DNA of 10,126 bases from Bacteroidota bacterium (GCA_023399675.1 JAEWOM010000163.1:1-10126), one strand, 5' to 3'. Numbered from the stretch's first letter, positions 1 to 7,072 are shown. Program-made: numbers and translations. Notes: generated from the letters alone by a model not told the origin.

Positions 1-1
1 A

Positions 2-463
2 CTTTCCACTTTATTAGCTGAAAAACAGCATGATACAGTGTATGTAACCAATTTTTTTGCAACCTGGTGCGGACCCTGCATGCGGGAAATTCCGCATTTC
101 AAGGAAAAAATGGCTGAACTTCACAACCAGCCCGTAAAATTTACGTTTGTAAGTGTTGATGATAAAGAGGACTGGCCAACCAAAGTGAAGGAATTTGCAG
201 AAACGCAGCGACTGACTAAAAACATCGTTTTGCTCGATGCAATGACGCTTACCCCGGATTATTTCAGTCAGAATTTTGCAGAATGGGACGGAAGTTCTAT
301 CCCTTATACACACATTCGTAAAGGAAAACAGGTTGACGAAACCATCGGAATGATGACGAAAAGCGAACTCGACCGTAAATTAGCCAATTTCATTTCTGCT
401 GCACCACAAAACGGTGACACAACCATTGCAGACAGCACCAATATTACAGCCGGAGTTGACTAG
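2..463 (+). CDS. TlpA/thioredoxin-like protein, 5'-partial
   Basis: This is the 3' part of a thioredoxin-fold protein; its start lies before the window. The frame is open from base 2 and already reads LSTLLAEKQHDTVYVTNFFA before the active site, so the GTG at 38 is an internal codon (the beta-strand VYVTNFFATWCGPC) and not the start. The redox motif WCGPC is followed by MREIPHF, as in TlpA/ResA-type disulfide reductases. A cis-proline is visible in SSIPYTHI, which is the expected second half of the active site. Such proteins usually act in the periplasm, anchored or exported, reducing or carrying disulfides. The signal sequence cannot be seen here. The last 20 or so residues are polar (N, T, D, Q rich) and look disordered. 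The end overlaps, or almost touches, the start of the permease gene, so the two are probably co-transcribed. A role in maturing a heme or metal uptake system would fit the context, but that is inference. Confidence 0.9.
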   Translation, partial: LSTLLAEKQHDTVYVTNFFATWCGPCMREIPHFKEKMAELHNQPVKFTFVSVDDKEDWPTKVKEFAETQRLTKNIVLLDAMTLTPDYFSQNFAEWDGSSIPYTHIRKGKQVDETIGMMTKSELDRKLANFISAAPQNGDTTIADSTNITAGVD

Positions 464-1436
464 AATTACCATCAGTTTCAAAAGCCTGTCGATTCTGCTT
501 GGGTTAACGGCACTTGCGCTGATCTGGCTCAACCTGAACACCGGTTTTCTGGAACTGACTTTTCAGGACTTCATCTCAGCGACCGCGAATTCGGAGATCG
601 CAGAGTTGCGTATCAACCGGGTACTGGCAATGCTGATGGCCGGTGTTTCCATCCCGACTTCCGGTTTTCTGCTTCAGGAATATTTTCAGAATCCTTTGGC
701 AGGCCCTTCTGTTCTTGGGATTACATCTGTTGCGAGCTTAAGCGTTGCCCTGTATATTTTTCTGGCTCAGGACGCAGTCTTCCCGGAATTTCTGCAAAAC
801 AGTTTCCTCAGTTTTTCCGCGGTGGCAGGCAGCGTTTTATTAATGTTGGTACTGCTTGCATTTTCAAACCGCTTTCAGGACAAATCATTTTTGATTATTT
901 TCGGATTTCTTGTTTCTGCACTTGCAGGAGCCATCGTTTCCATTCTGCAGCTTTATGCCGACAACCAAAGTTTGAAAAACTACATCCTGTGGAGTTTCGG
1001 CGCCAATAATTCCGTAACCGGAAGTCAGATCGTCATTCTCACTTTGATCGTTGCTGCCGGACTTTTCCTGAGTTTCCGGTCAATAAAACCTTTAATTGGA
1101 AACAGCCTCGGAACACAATATGCACAGAGTCTCGGCGTGAATCTCACAGCTCTGAAATACCTGATCATTATTGCATCCTCTCTCCTTTCCGGTTCGGTGA
1201 CCGCGTTTTTAGGTCCTGTTTTATTTATAGGAATTGTGATTCCGCATTTCAGCAGAATGATTTATAACCCATCAAAACTCTGGCATCAATGGATACTGAA
1301 TATGATTTTGGGAATACTGATTATGGTACTTTTCTCAACAGTTTCTGAATGGACGCAGTTTCCGCTGAACGTCATCACCTCACTGTTCGGGATTCCGGTG
1401 ATTTTAACCATGCTGTTAAACAGAAAAAACCAATAA
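456..1436 (+). CDS. FecCD-family ABC transporter permease
   Basis: Inner-membrane permease of an iron-siderophore/heme/cobalamin type ABC importer (FecCD/BtuC family). It is strongly hydrophobic, with roughly nine to ten membrane segments along 326 residues, the usual family length. Family landmarks in order are AELRINRVLAMLMAG then SGFLLQEYFQNPLAGPSVLG (about residues 50-88), the segment LGTQYAQSLGVNL (about 218-230) that matches the cytoplasmic helix contacting the ATPase, and FLGPVLFIGIVIPHFSRM (about 251-268) near the C-terminus. There is no ATG start. The TTG at 456 overlaps the TAG of the preceding gene by 8 bases and places the first membrane helix at a normal distance. A GTG at 414 in the same frame would add 14 residues and a 50-base overlap, and is the alternative. 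The ATPase gene follows 7 bases downstream. The transported substrate cannot be read from the sequence. Confidence 0.9.
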   Translation: MTRITISFKSLSILLGLTALALIWLNLNTGFLELTFQDFISATANSEIAELRINRVLAMLMAGVSIPTSGFLLQEYFQNPLAGPSVLGITSVASLSVALYIFLAQDAVFPEFLQNSFLSFSAVAGSVLLMLVLLAFSNRFQDKSFLIIFGFLVSALAGAIVSILQLYADNQSLKNYILWSFGANNSVTGSQIVILTLIVAAGLFLSFRSIKPLIGNSLGTQYAQSLGVNLTALKYLIIIASSLLSGSVTAFLGPVLFIGIVIPHFSRMIYNPSKLWHQWILNMILGILIMVLFSTVSEWTQFPLNVITSLFGIPVILTMLLNRKNQ

Positions 1437-1443
1437 ACATAAG

Positions 1444-2367
1444 TTGTTTCTGGATTTAAAAAATACGGTTATCGGGTACAAAGCACCATTAATTCATGGA
1501 GCTGATGCTTCTTTGAATCTCGGTGAAGTAGGTGTTCTGATCGGAAACAACGGTGTCGGAAAAACTACACTGATTAAGAGCATCCTGAACCAAAATCCAC
1601 TGCTGAACGGAGAAATACTCCTGGACGGCAAAGTCATCCGGAATCTTTCAGCAAAGCAGATTGCAGAGCAGATCGCGGTGGTATTTTCAAAATCCTATCT
1701 GCCATCACACTTTACGGTAACAGATCTGATTTCTCTCGGAAAATATATTCACTACCCATATTATTTTGAGATTTCCGAACAGGACAAAAACGAAGTTTCA
1801 CAGATCATAGATTCCCTTGATTTAACGCAATATAAACATCTCACGATTAACAAACTGTCAGACGGAAATCTGCAGAAAGCGTTTATCGGTCGTGCACTTG
1901 CTCAGAATGTACCATTTATCATTTTGGATGAACCGACCGCACATCTCGATGAAGAAAATAAAATCATGATTCTCCAACTGCTGCGAAAACTCGCTAAGGA
2001 TTTTGGCAAACTGATTCTGTACTCGTCGCACGACTGGCGTCTCGCAAAAGAATTCGCAGACAAAATCTGGTACATTAAAGATCAGAAACTTTACACAGGT
2101 ATTGCCGAAGATGTCATTTCCGGCCATGAGGAACTTTCTCTTCCACGGCTTTTCAATATCAATTCGGAGTTTGTTCCGCCGCAAATTATTGCCCCCGATT
2201 TGCAGAAGGAACTCCTCTTTTCATTCCTGCAAAAAAACTTCCGTGAAGACCTCGGAAACCTTCAGTTTACATTTTCAGAAGGATTTTGGTCGGTTTCAGG
2301 TGTTAAAAAACAGCAAACAGCACAGAATTTTGAGGAAATCCTTCAGATTCTTGCAAAACCCCGCTGA
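1444..2367 (+). CDS. FecE-type ABC transporter ATP-binding protein
   Basis: ATPase partner of the permease just upstream; together they would form the energised inner-membrane part of an iron-complex, heme or cobalamin importer. In the 307-residue product the Walker A motif is GNNGVGKTT (34-42), the signature is LSDGN (138-142, a variant of LSGGQ), Walker B is FIILDEPT (158-165), the D-loop is HLDE and the switch histidine is H196 in YSSHDW. All catalytic elements are present. The TTG at 1444 is the only sensible start: the stop of the permease gene is 7 bases upstream and the protein begins in the expected way with FLDLKNTVIGY. FecE/BtuD-like proteins are usually about 250-260 residues. This one has about 50 extra residues at the C-terminus (roughly 253-307), forming a small alpha/beta-looking tail of unknown role. 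The family assignment is firm, the substrate unknown. Confidence 0.92.
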   Translation: MFLDLKNTVIGYKAPLIHGADASLNLGEVGVLIGNNGVGKTTLIKSILNQNPLLNGEILLDGKVIRNLSAKQIAEQIAVVFSKSYLPSHFTVTDLISLGKYIHYPYYFEISEQDKNEVSQIIDSLDLTQYKHLTINKLSDGNLQKAFIGRALAQNVPFIILDEPTAHLDEENKIMILQLLRKLAKDFGKLILYSSHDWRLAKEFADKIWYIKDQKLYTGIAEDVISGHEELSLPRLFNINSEFVPPQIIAPDLQKELLFSFLQKNFREDLGNLQFTFSEGFWSVSGVKKQQTAQNFEEILQILAKPR

Positions 2368-2378
2368 TTCAGCATTTT
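2363..2378 (+). terminator. Weak hairpin at end of ABC operon
   Basis: GCTGATTCAGC (2363-2373) can fold as a 4-bp GCTG/CAGC stem with an ATT loop and overlaps the TGA stop of the ATPase gene; ATTTT follows. The stem is short and the T run is only four bases, so termination here would be leaky at best. The perfect palindrome 20 bases downstream could add to RNA folding but has no T tract. Confidence 0.22.
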
Positions 2379-2392
2379 AAGCCTCTTTCAGA

Positions 2393-2414
2393 AATACTAT
2401 GCATGCATAGTATT
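2393..2414. promoter_or_regulatory. Distal candidate MarR operator (22-bp perfect palindrome)
   Basis: A perfect 22-bp palindrome centred between 2403 and 2404. Its core is TATGCATGCATA and its right half-site is TGCATAGTATT. It lies about 120 bp before the marR start. The second site with the same core is centred 83 bp downstream, close to eight helical turns. Length and symmetry suit a dimeric winged-helix regulator. The perfect symmetry is seen directly; the binding protein is inferred from position next to marR. Confidence 0.6.
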
Positions 2415-2479
2415 ATGCGAATCATAAATTTTAAGTGATTGAATATCAATGTTATAAAATATTTAACATTCGAAATATG

Positions 2480-2493
2480 TTATGCATGCATAA
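2480..2493. promoter_or_regulatory. Proximal candidate MarR operator
   Basis: TTATGCATGCATAA is a perfect 14-bp palindrome centred between 2486 and 2487. Over a 22-bp window it matches the distal palindrome at 18 positions, 10 of 11 in the right half-site. It starts 8 bases before the -7 box at 2501 and so covers the space where the -33 contact would be. Occupancy by a repressor should block polymerase, giving autoregulation and control of the fad genes downstream. An overlapping inverted repeat, TAACAT (2464-2469) and ATGTTA (2477-2482), adds further symmetry. Confidence 0.6.
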
Positions 2494-2500
2494 TATTTTA

Positions 2501-2508
2501 TATTTTTG
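2501..2508 (+). promoter_or_regulatory. Candidate -7 box of the marR-fad promoter
   Basis: TATTTTTG matches the Bacteroidota primary sigma -7 consensus TAnnTTTG. It would place the transcription start near 2514 and give a leader of about 18 bases to the ATG at 2532. No clear TTTG or TTG is seen at the -33 distance (about 2475-2483); the closest is ATG, inside or next to the proximal palindrome. The promoter may be weak or the call partly wrong. Confidence 0.5.
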
Positions 2509-2531
2509 GATATACACATTTATAAAGATAA

Positions 2532-2990
2532 ATGGCAAAAACTAGCAAAGACAAAATTGAGATTGACCTGATACTGAAATCGACCTGGCTCGCAGTTTCC
2601 AAGATGTACTCGGAAATGGCCTCAGAGTACGACAGCACGGCCGTACAGGCGTTAACACTGCTGAAAATTGACCCGAAAGACGGAACGCGGAGCACCAACC
2701 TGGGCCCGAAAATGGCGATCGAACCAACTTCGCTGACCAGAATTATTAAGCTTCTGGAAGATAACGGTTATATCTACAAGGAAAAAACCACTGCAGACAA
2801 GCGTGAAGTTATCATTAAACTGACAGAAAAAGGTCAGCAGCACCGCGAAATATCTAAAGATGTAGTCGTGAATTTTAACAAAACGGTTGCCGAAAAACTC
2901 AGTATTGAAAAACTGGAAGTTTTCACCGAAGTGATGGACTGTATCCTGAAAACTGCGGTAGAACTGAACAAGAGGAATAAAACCTCCTAA
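2532..2990 (+). CDS. MarR-family transcriptional regulator
   Basis: A 152-residue winged helix-turn-helix regulator of normal MarR length. The N-terminal helices (about 9-35) and the long C-terminal helices (about 104-148) should form the dimer interface. The DNA-binding part lies between them, with MAIEPTSLTRIIKLLEDNGY (61-80) as HTH plus recognition helix and KEKTTADKREVIIKLTEKG (83-101) as the wing with the family's usual D-K-R turn. The ATG at 2532 follows an A-rich leader without a strong Shine-Dalgarno, as is normal for Flavobacteriia. It is the first gene of a beta-oxidation operon and is 31 bases from fadN. By context it probably senses an acyl-CoA or fatty acid and represses its own operon through the two upstream palindromes; ligand and sign of regulation are inferred. 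B. subtilis controls the equivalent genes with a TetR-type FadR, so this regulator is not its homologue. Confidence 0.9.
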   Translation: MAKTSKDKIEIDLILKSTWLAVSKMYSEMASEYDSTAVQALTLLKIDPKDGTRSTNLGPKMAIEPTSLTRIIKLLEDNGYIYKEKTTADKREVIIKLTEKGQQHREISKDVVVNFNKTVAEKLSIEKLEVFTEVMDCILKTAVELNKRNKTS

Positions 2991-3021
2991 GTAAAATCTA
3001 AAAAACAAATCAAAAAAATAA

Positions 3022-5415
3022 ATGAAAAGACGTATCAAACACGTTACGGTTCTCGGTTCAGGAATTATGGGTTCCGGTATTGCAGCGCACTTCGCCAACA
3101 TTGGTGTAGAGGTGCTTTTGCTGGATATCGTGCCTTTTGAACTGACTGAAGCCGAACAGAAAAAAGGTCTGACCAAAGAAGACAAAGCCGTAAGAAACAG
3201 AATTGCTTCCGAAAACTTTGAAAAACTGAAAAAAGCAAGCCCTGCCCTGCTTTACACGCCGAAATTTGCCGACAGAATCAAAATCGGAAACTTTGATGAC
3301 GATCTGCCGAAAATCAAGAATACCGACTGGATCATCGAGGTGGTAGTTGAAAGGCTCGACATCAAAAAATCGGTGTATGAAAAGATTGAGCAGTTCAGAA
3401 AACCGGGAACTTTGGTTTCATCCAACACTTCCGGAATTCCGATTAATATGCTTGTAGAAGGCAGAAGCGACGATTTCAAGAAATATTTCGCAGGTACGCA
3501 CTTCTTCAATCCGGTGAGATATCTTCCTTTGCTTGAAGTAATTCCAACCAAGGACACCGATCCGGAAATCGCACAGTTCTATATGGATAACGGTGAGAAA
3601 ATGCTGGGTAAAACTACCGTTCTTGCAAAAGATACTCCTGCTTTTATCGCCAACAGAATCGGGGTTTTCTCGATGATGAATCTTCTTCACGAAGTGAAAA
3701 ACCTTGGCCTGAATGTAACCGACATCGATAAACTTACAGGTCCTGTAATTGGCCGTCCAAAATCTGCAACGTTCAGAACTGCAGACGTAGTTGGTCTCGA
3801 TACTTTGGTGATGGTGGCAAAAGGTGTTCACGCAAGTGGCGCCGAAGCCAATAACTTCAATAATGTTTTTGAACTGCCAGATTACATCCAGACAATGATG
3901 GATAATAAATGGCTCGGTTCCAAAACGGATGGCGGCTTCTACAAAAAAGTGAAAAACGCTGAAGGAAAATCAGAAATCCGTGGTCTGAACCTGGATACAA
4001 TGGAGTACGAACTTCAGGGTAAATCCAGCTTCCCTACTCTGGAAATGACCAAAAACATCGATAAGCCCATCGACAGATTCAAGGTTCTCATCGGTGGAAA
4101 AGACAAAGCCGGAGATCTTTACAGAAAATCTTTTGGTGCTCTTTTCGCGTACGTTTCTCACAAAGTTCCTGAAATTTCCGACGAAGTGTACAAAATCGAC
4201 GATGCTATGCGTGCAGGTTTCGGATGGGAAAACGGTCCTTTCGAAATTTGGGATGCAGTTGGCGTTCAGAAAGGAATTGAGCTTGCTAAAGAAGCCGGAT
4301 ACGAAGTTTCTGACTGGGTGAAAAATGTGGAATCTTTCTACAAAGTAAACGAGAAAGGCCACAAGATTTTCTTCGATCAAACTAAAACAGATTACGCTGA
4401 TATTCCGGGACAGGATGCATTCATCATCCTCGACAATATCAGAAAAGATAAAACACTTTGGAGCAACTCCGAATCTGCGATTCAGGATTTGGGCGACGGT
4501 ATCATCAACTTTGAAGTCCGTTCCAAAATGAACTCACTTGGAGGTGGTGTTCTTGACGGACTGAACCGCGCTATCGATCTTGCAGAAAAAGAATACGACG
4601 GACTTGTTGTTGGAAATCAAGGAGCGAATTTCTCTGTAGGAGCCAATCTCGCAATGATTCTGATGATGGCGATTGACCAGGATTGGGACGACCTGAATAT
4701 GGCGATTGCTTACTTCCAGAAGTCAATGATGAGAGTTCGCTACTCCTCTGTTCCTGTGGTGGTTGCACCTTTCGGAATGACTTTAGGAGGCGGTTGCGAA
4801 ATGACGATGCACGCCGACCGAGTAGTTGCTGCAGCTGAAACTTACATCGGACTGGTGGAAACCGGCGTTGGTGTAATTCCTGGCGGTGGTGGTACCAAAG
4901 AACTGACTTTGAGAACTTCCCGCGAATTCAACAAAGATGATGTGAAGACCAACCGTCTGCGTGACGCCTTTATGAACATCGCAATGGGTAAAGTGGCGAC
5001 TTCCGCTTACGAAGCTTACGATATGGGAATTCTGGAGCAGCACAAAGATATCGTGGTGGTCGATAAAAACCGTCAGATCGCTGAAGCGAAAAAAGTTGCG
5101 AAACTCCTTGCAGAACAGGGTTACACGCAACCAATCGAGCAGAAAGTTACCGTTCTTGGTAAGGACGCTCTTGGTATGTTCTACGTTGGAACCGACCAGA
5201 TGCTTGCCGGAAATTACATTTCTGAACACGACAAGAAAATCGCTGATAAACTCGGCTACGTAATGGTGGGTGGAAATCTTTCCGAACCGACAGTCGTGAC
5301 AGAACAATACCTGCTGAACCTTGAAAGAGAAACTTTCCTATCGCTGACCGGTGAAAGAAAAACGCTTGAGAGAATTCAGTATATGTTACAGAATGGAAAA
5401 CCGCTGAGAAACTAA
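3022..5415 (+). CDS. fadN: 3-hydroxyacyl-CoA dehydrogenase/enoyl-CoA hydratase fusion
   Basis: A bifunctional beta-oxidation enzyme: it hydrates trans-2-enoyl-CoA and oxidises the L-3-hydroxyacyl-CoA with NAD+. In the 797 residues the dehydrogenase comes first. The nucleotide-binding loop is VLGSGIMGSG (10-19) and the catalytic centre includes S137 in NTSGIP, H160 in THFFNPV, E172 in LLEVIP and N211 in FIANRIG. Two dehydrogenase C-terminal-type segments follow, the second marked by GFGWENGPFEIWDAVG (399-414). The crotonase domain is at the C-terminus (about 500-690), with an oxyanion-hole region GANFSVGANLA (534-544) and both catalytic glutamates, E593 in LGGGCE and E613 in GLVETGVG, followed by PGGGGTKEL. 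This domain order is opposite to E. coli FadB/FadJ and is that of B. subtilis FadN (YusL), which has a similar length. No active-site residue is missing. The ATG at 3022 follows an A-rich leader; fadA follows after 21 bases. Confidence 0.95.
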   Translation: MKRRIKHVTVLGSGIMGSGIAAHFANIGVEVLLLDIVPFELTEAEQKKGLTKEDKAVRNRIASENFEKLKKASPALLYTPKFADRIKIGNFDDDLPKIKNTDWIIEVVVERLDIKKSVYEKIEQFRKPGTLVSSNTSGIPINMLVEGRSDDFKKYFAGTHFFNPVRYLPLLEVIPTKDTDPEIAQFYMDNGEKMLGKTTVLAKDTPAFIANRIGVFSMMNLLHEVKNLGLNVTDIDKLTGPVIGRPKSATFRTADVVGLDTLVMVAKGVHASGAEANNFNNVFELPDYIQTMMDNKWLGSKTDGGFYKKVKNAEGKSEIRGLNLDTMEYELQGKSSFPTLEMTKNIDKPIDRFKVLIGGKDKAGDLYRKSFGALFAYVSHKVPEISDEVYKIDDAMRAGFGWENGPFEIWDAVGVQKGIELAKEAGYEVSDWVKNVESFYKVNEKGHKIFFDQTKTDYADIPGQDAFIILDNIRKDKTLWSNSESAIQDLGDGIINFEVRSKMNSLGGGVLDGLNRAIDLAEKEYDGLVVGNQGANFSVGANLAMILMMAIDQDWDDLNMAIAYFQKSMMRVRYSSVPVVVAPFGMTLGGGCEMTMHADRVVAAAETYIGLVETGVGVIPGGGGTKELTLRTSREFNKDDVKTNRLRDAFMNIAMGKVATSAYEAYDMGILEQHKDIVVVDKNRQIAEAKKVAKLLAEQGYTQPIEQKVTVLGKDALGMFYVGTDQMLAGNYISEHDKKIADKLGYVMVGGNLSEPTVVTEQYLLNLERETFLSLTGERKTLERIQYMLQNGKPLRN

Positions 5416-5418
5416 TCA

Positions 5419-5430
5419 CTAAATATTTAG
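5419..5430. repeat. AT-rich 12-bp palindrome before fadA
   Basis: CTAAATATTTAG is a perfect palindrome in the 21-base gap between fadN and fadA, ending 6 bases before the fadA ATG. It has only two G/C bases and could be a chance product of an AT-rich leader. No function can be assigned. Confidence 0.3.
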
Positions 5431-5436
5431 ATAAAA

Positions 5437-6618
5437 ATGTCAAAAACAGCATATATAGTTAAAGGATACAGAACAGCGGTAGGAAAAGCACCGAAAGGTT
5501 CCCTGCGTTTCACACGTCCTGATGTGATGGCGGCTACCGTTATCGAAAAGCTGATGGCCGAACTGCCACAGTTAGACAAAAACAGAATCGACGACCTGAT
5601 TGTTGGAAACGCAATGCCCGAAGCAGAACAGGGATTGAACGTTGCGCGTTTGATTTCCCTGATGGGACTTCAGACTGACAAAGTTCCTGGTGTTACCGTA
5701 AACAGATACTGTGCATCCGGTTCTGAAGCGATTGCTATTGCTTCTGCGAAAATTCAGGCAGGAATGGCCGACTGCATCATTGCAGGTGGAACAGAATCAA
5801 TGAGTTACATACCGATGGGCGGTTATAAACCGGTTCCTGAAACGGATGTAGCAAAATCAAACCCTGATTATTACTGGGGAATGGGTTACACTGCAGAAGC
5901 CGTGGCGAATCAGTATAAAATTTCCCGTGAGGAGCAGGATGAATTTGCATTCAATTCTCACCAGAAAGCTCTGAAAGCGTTGGAAGAAGGAAAATTTGCC
6001 AATCAGATTGTTCCGATTCCTGTGGAGTACAACTTCCTGGATGAAAACCAGAAAATGCAGACTAAGAAATTCGATTTCACGGTTGATGAAGGTCCAAGAA
6101 AAGATACTTCACTGAAAGGTCTTGCAAAACTTCGTCCGGTTTTCGCCAACGGAGGTTCGGTTACCGCCGGAAACTCTTCACAAATGTCGGACGGCGCTGC
6201 TTTCGTAGTGGTAATGTCTGAAGAAATGGTGAAAGAACTCGGTCTGGAACCGGAAGCAAGACTGGTTTCTTACGCAGCTGCAGGTCTTGAACCAAGAATT
6301 ATGGGAATGGGTCCAATCTACGCGATTCCAAAAGCTTTGAAACAGGCCGGACTTGAACTGAAAGACATCGACCTGATTGAACTGAACGAAGCTTTTGCTT
6401 CTCAGTCGGTAGCCATTCAGAAAGAACTTGACCTTAACAAAGACATCGTGAACGTAAACGGAGGTGCAATTGCACTTGGTCACCCACTGGGTTGTACCGG
6501 AACAAAACTGACTGTTCAGCTTTTGGATGAAATGAGAAAGCGCGGCAACAAGTACGGAATGGTAACAATGTGTGTAGGAACCGGACAGGGCGCAGCTTCA
6601 ATTTTTGAACTTCTCTAG
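5437..6618 (+). CDS. fadA: Acetyl-CoA C-acyltransferase (3-ketoacyl-CoA thiolase)
   Basis: Thiolase that cleaves 3-ketoacyl-CoA with CoA to release acetyl-CoA and a shortened acyl-CoA, the last step of each beta-oxidation round. The 393-residue length is standard for the family. The acyl-accepting cysteine is C92 in VNRYCASG. NEAF is at 317-320, the catalytic histidine is H349 in GGAIALGHPLGCTG, and the proton-transferring cysteine is C379 in MCVGTGQG. All are intact. A biosynthetic acetoacetyl-CoA thiolase has the same motifs, but the position between fadN and an acyl-CoA dehydrogenase argues for the degradative role. The ATG at 5437 is preceded by an AT-rich leader that contains the palindrome CTAAATATTTAG (5419-5430). 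The stop codon lies inside another palindrome (6610-6623), and an apparently inserted small gene follows. Confidence 0.95.
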   Translation: MSKTAYIVKGYRTAVGKAPKGSLRFTRPDVMAATVIEKLMAELPQLDKNRIDDLIVGNAMPEAEQGLNVARLISLMGLQTDKVPGVTVNRYCASGSEAIAIASAKIQAGMADCIIAGGTESMSYIPMGGYKPVPETDVAKSNPDYYWGMGYTAEAVANQYKISREEQDEFAFNSHQKALKALEEGKFANQIVPIPVEYNFLDENQKMQTKKFDFTVDEGPRKDTSLKGLAKLRPVFANGGSVTAGNSSQMSDGAAFVVVMSEEMVKELGLEPEARLVSYAAAGLEPRIMGMGPIYAIPKALKQAGLELKDIDLIELNEAFASQSVAIQKELDLNKDIVNVNGGAIALGHPLGCTGTKLTVQLLDEMRKRGNKYGMVTMCVGTGQGAASIFELL

Positions 6619-6623
6619 AGAAG
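6610..6623. repeat. 14-bp palindrome spanning the fadA stop codon
   Basis: CTTCTCTAGAGAAG is a perfect palindrome with the fadA TAG (6616-6618) at its centre. In RNA it could form a 5-bp stem with a CUAG loop. It is followed by purine-rich sequence and not by a T tract, so it is not an intrinsic terminator. It sits 8 bases before the left inverted repeat of the four-helix-bundle cassette. Confidence 0.45.
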
Positions 6624-6630
6624 AAAGAAT

Positions 6631-6657
6631 AAAGAGAAAAGAACATAGACTAATAAC
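6631..6657 (+). repeat. Left arm of inverted repeat around four-helix-bundle gene
   Basis: AAAGAGAAAAGA (6631-6642) is the exact reverse complement of 7063-7074. Continuing inward, ACATAGACTAATAAC (6643-6657) matches the reverse complement of 7047-7062 at 12 positions with one gap. The arm is purine-rich and lies 15 bases before the ATG of the enclosed gene. Confidence 0.6.
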
Positions 6658-6672
6658 GAAAACCGAATTCCG

Positions 6673-7026
6673 ATGAAACATAATTTCAAGAACCTGGGCA
6701 TTTGGAATAAATCCATTGATTTAGCTGTTGATATTTATGAGGAAACGGAAACTTTTCCAAAATCAGAAGAATTTGGGTTGAAGTCACAACTTCGAAGATG
6801 TGCAGTATCTGTACCATCAAACATTGCTGAAGGATCAAGCAGAAGTTCAAACAAGGATTTCAACAGATTTCTGGAAATTAGTCAGGGTTCTCTTTATGAA
6901 ATGCAGACTCAAGTCATCATTTCTTCACGAAGAAATTTTATTAAAAAGGAAAACGTTGAAGTACTTGATAATCAAATCACGGAATTACAGAAAATGGTTT
7001 CGGGATTTCAAAAAACCCTGGTTTAA
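6673..7026 (+). CDS. Four-helix-bundle protein (23S rRNA IVS/Avd-like family)
   Basis: A 117-residue, mostly helical protein of the four-helix-bundle family first known from 23S rRNA intervening sequences and related to Avd of diversity-generating retroelements. The recognisable core is NLGIWNKSIDLAVDIYEETE (8-27) followed by the hallmark SQLRRCAVSVPSNIAEG (38-54) and the helix DFNRFLEISQGSLYEMQTQV (62-81). A final helix is formed by about 93-116. The molecular role of stand-alone members is not established. Basic and polar surfaces suggest RNA or nucleic-acid contact, but that is inference. By hand count the gene is about 34% GC, against about 43-45% in sampled stretches of fadA and fadE. 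With the flanking inverted repeats this points to an acquired cassette inside the fad operon. No reverse transcriptase or variable repeat is in the window, so it is not shown to belong to a retroelement. Confidence 0.88.
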   Translation: MKHNFKNLGIWNKSIDLAVDIYEETETFPKSEEFGLKSQLRRCAVSVPSNIAEGSSRSSNKDFNRFLEISQGSLYEMQTQVIISSRRNFIKKENVEVLDNQITELQKMVSGFQKTLV

Positions 7027-7036
7027 ATTCATAGTT

Positions 7037-7072
7037 AGGGAAAAGAGTTACTAAGTCTTTACTCTTTTCTCT
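7037..7072 (+). ncRNA. Predicted mRNA stem-loop before fadE
   Basis: AGGGAAAAGAGT (7037-7048) pairs with ACTCTTTTCTCT (7061-7072) over 12 consecutive pairs including one G-U, leaving a 12-base loop. Pyrimidine-rich TTCCTCTC follows, which is a poor T tract, so efficient termination is unlikely. Attenuation, RNA processing or stabilisation of one side of the operon mRNA are all possible. The 3' half is also the right arm of the long-range inverted repeat. Confidence 0.5.

Noticed and set aside
77..82. GCATGC in the thioredoxin-like gene as a further operator copy
   Set aside because: Only the central six bases match, the flanks are not symmetric, and it is inside the coding sequence of the active site.
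38..463. GTG at 38 as start of the thioredoxin-like gene
   Set aside because: The frame is open to the window edge, and the residues before 38 and the beta-strand leading into WCGPC show that the protein extends upstream.
2393..2414. The 22-bp palindrome as a rho-independent terminator of the ABC operon
   Set aside because: It is AT-rich, has no unpaired loop and no T tract after it, and a second copy of its core is placed at the promoter, which fits an operator better.
2652..3185. A 177-residue minus-strand open frame across marR and the start of fadN
   Set aside because: It spans two well-supported genes on the other strand and its sequence (Phe and Cys rich) is typical of an antisense shadow.
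6673..7026. A diversity-generating retroelement, because the four-helix-bundle protein is Avd-like
   Set aside because: No reverse transcriptase, template repeat or variable repeat can be seen in the window, and stand-alone members of this family are common.
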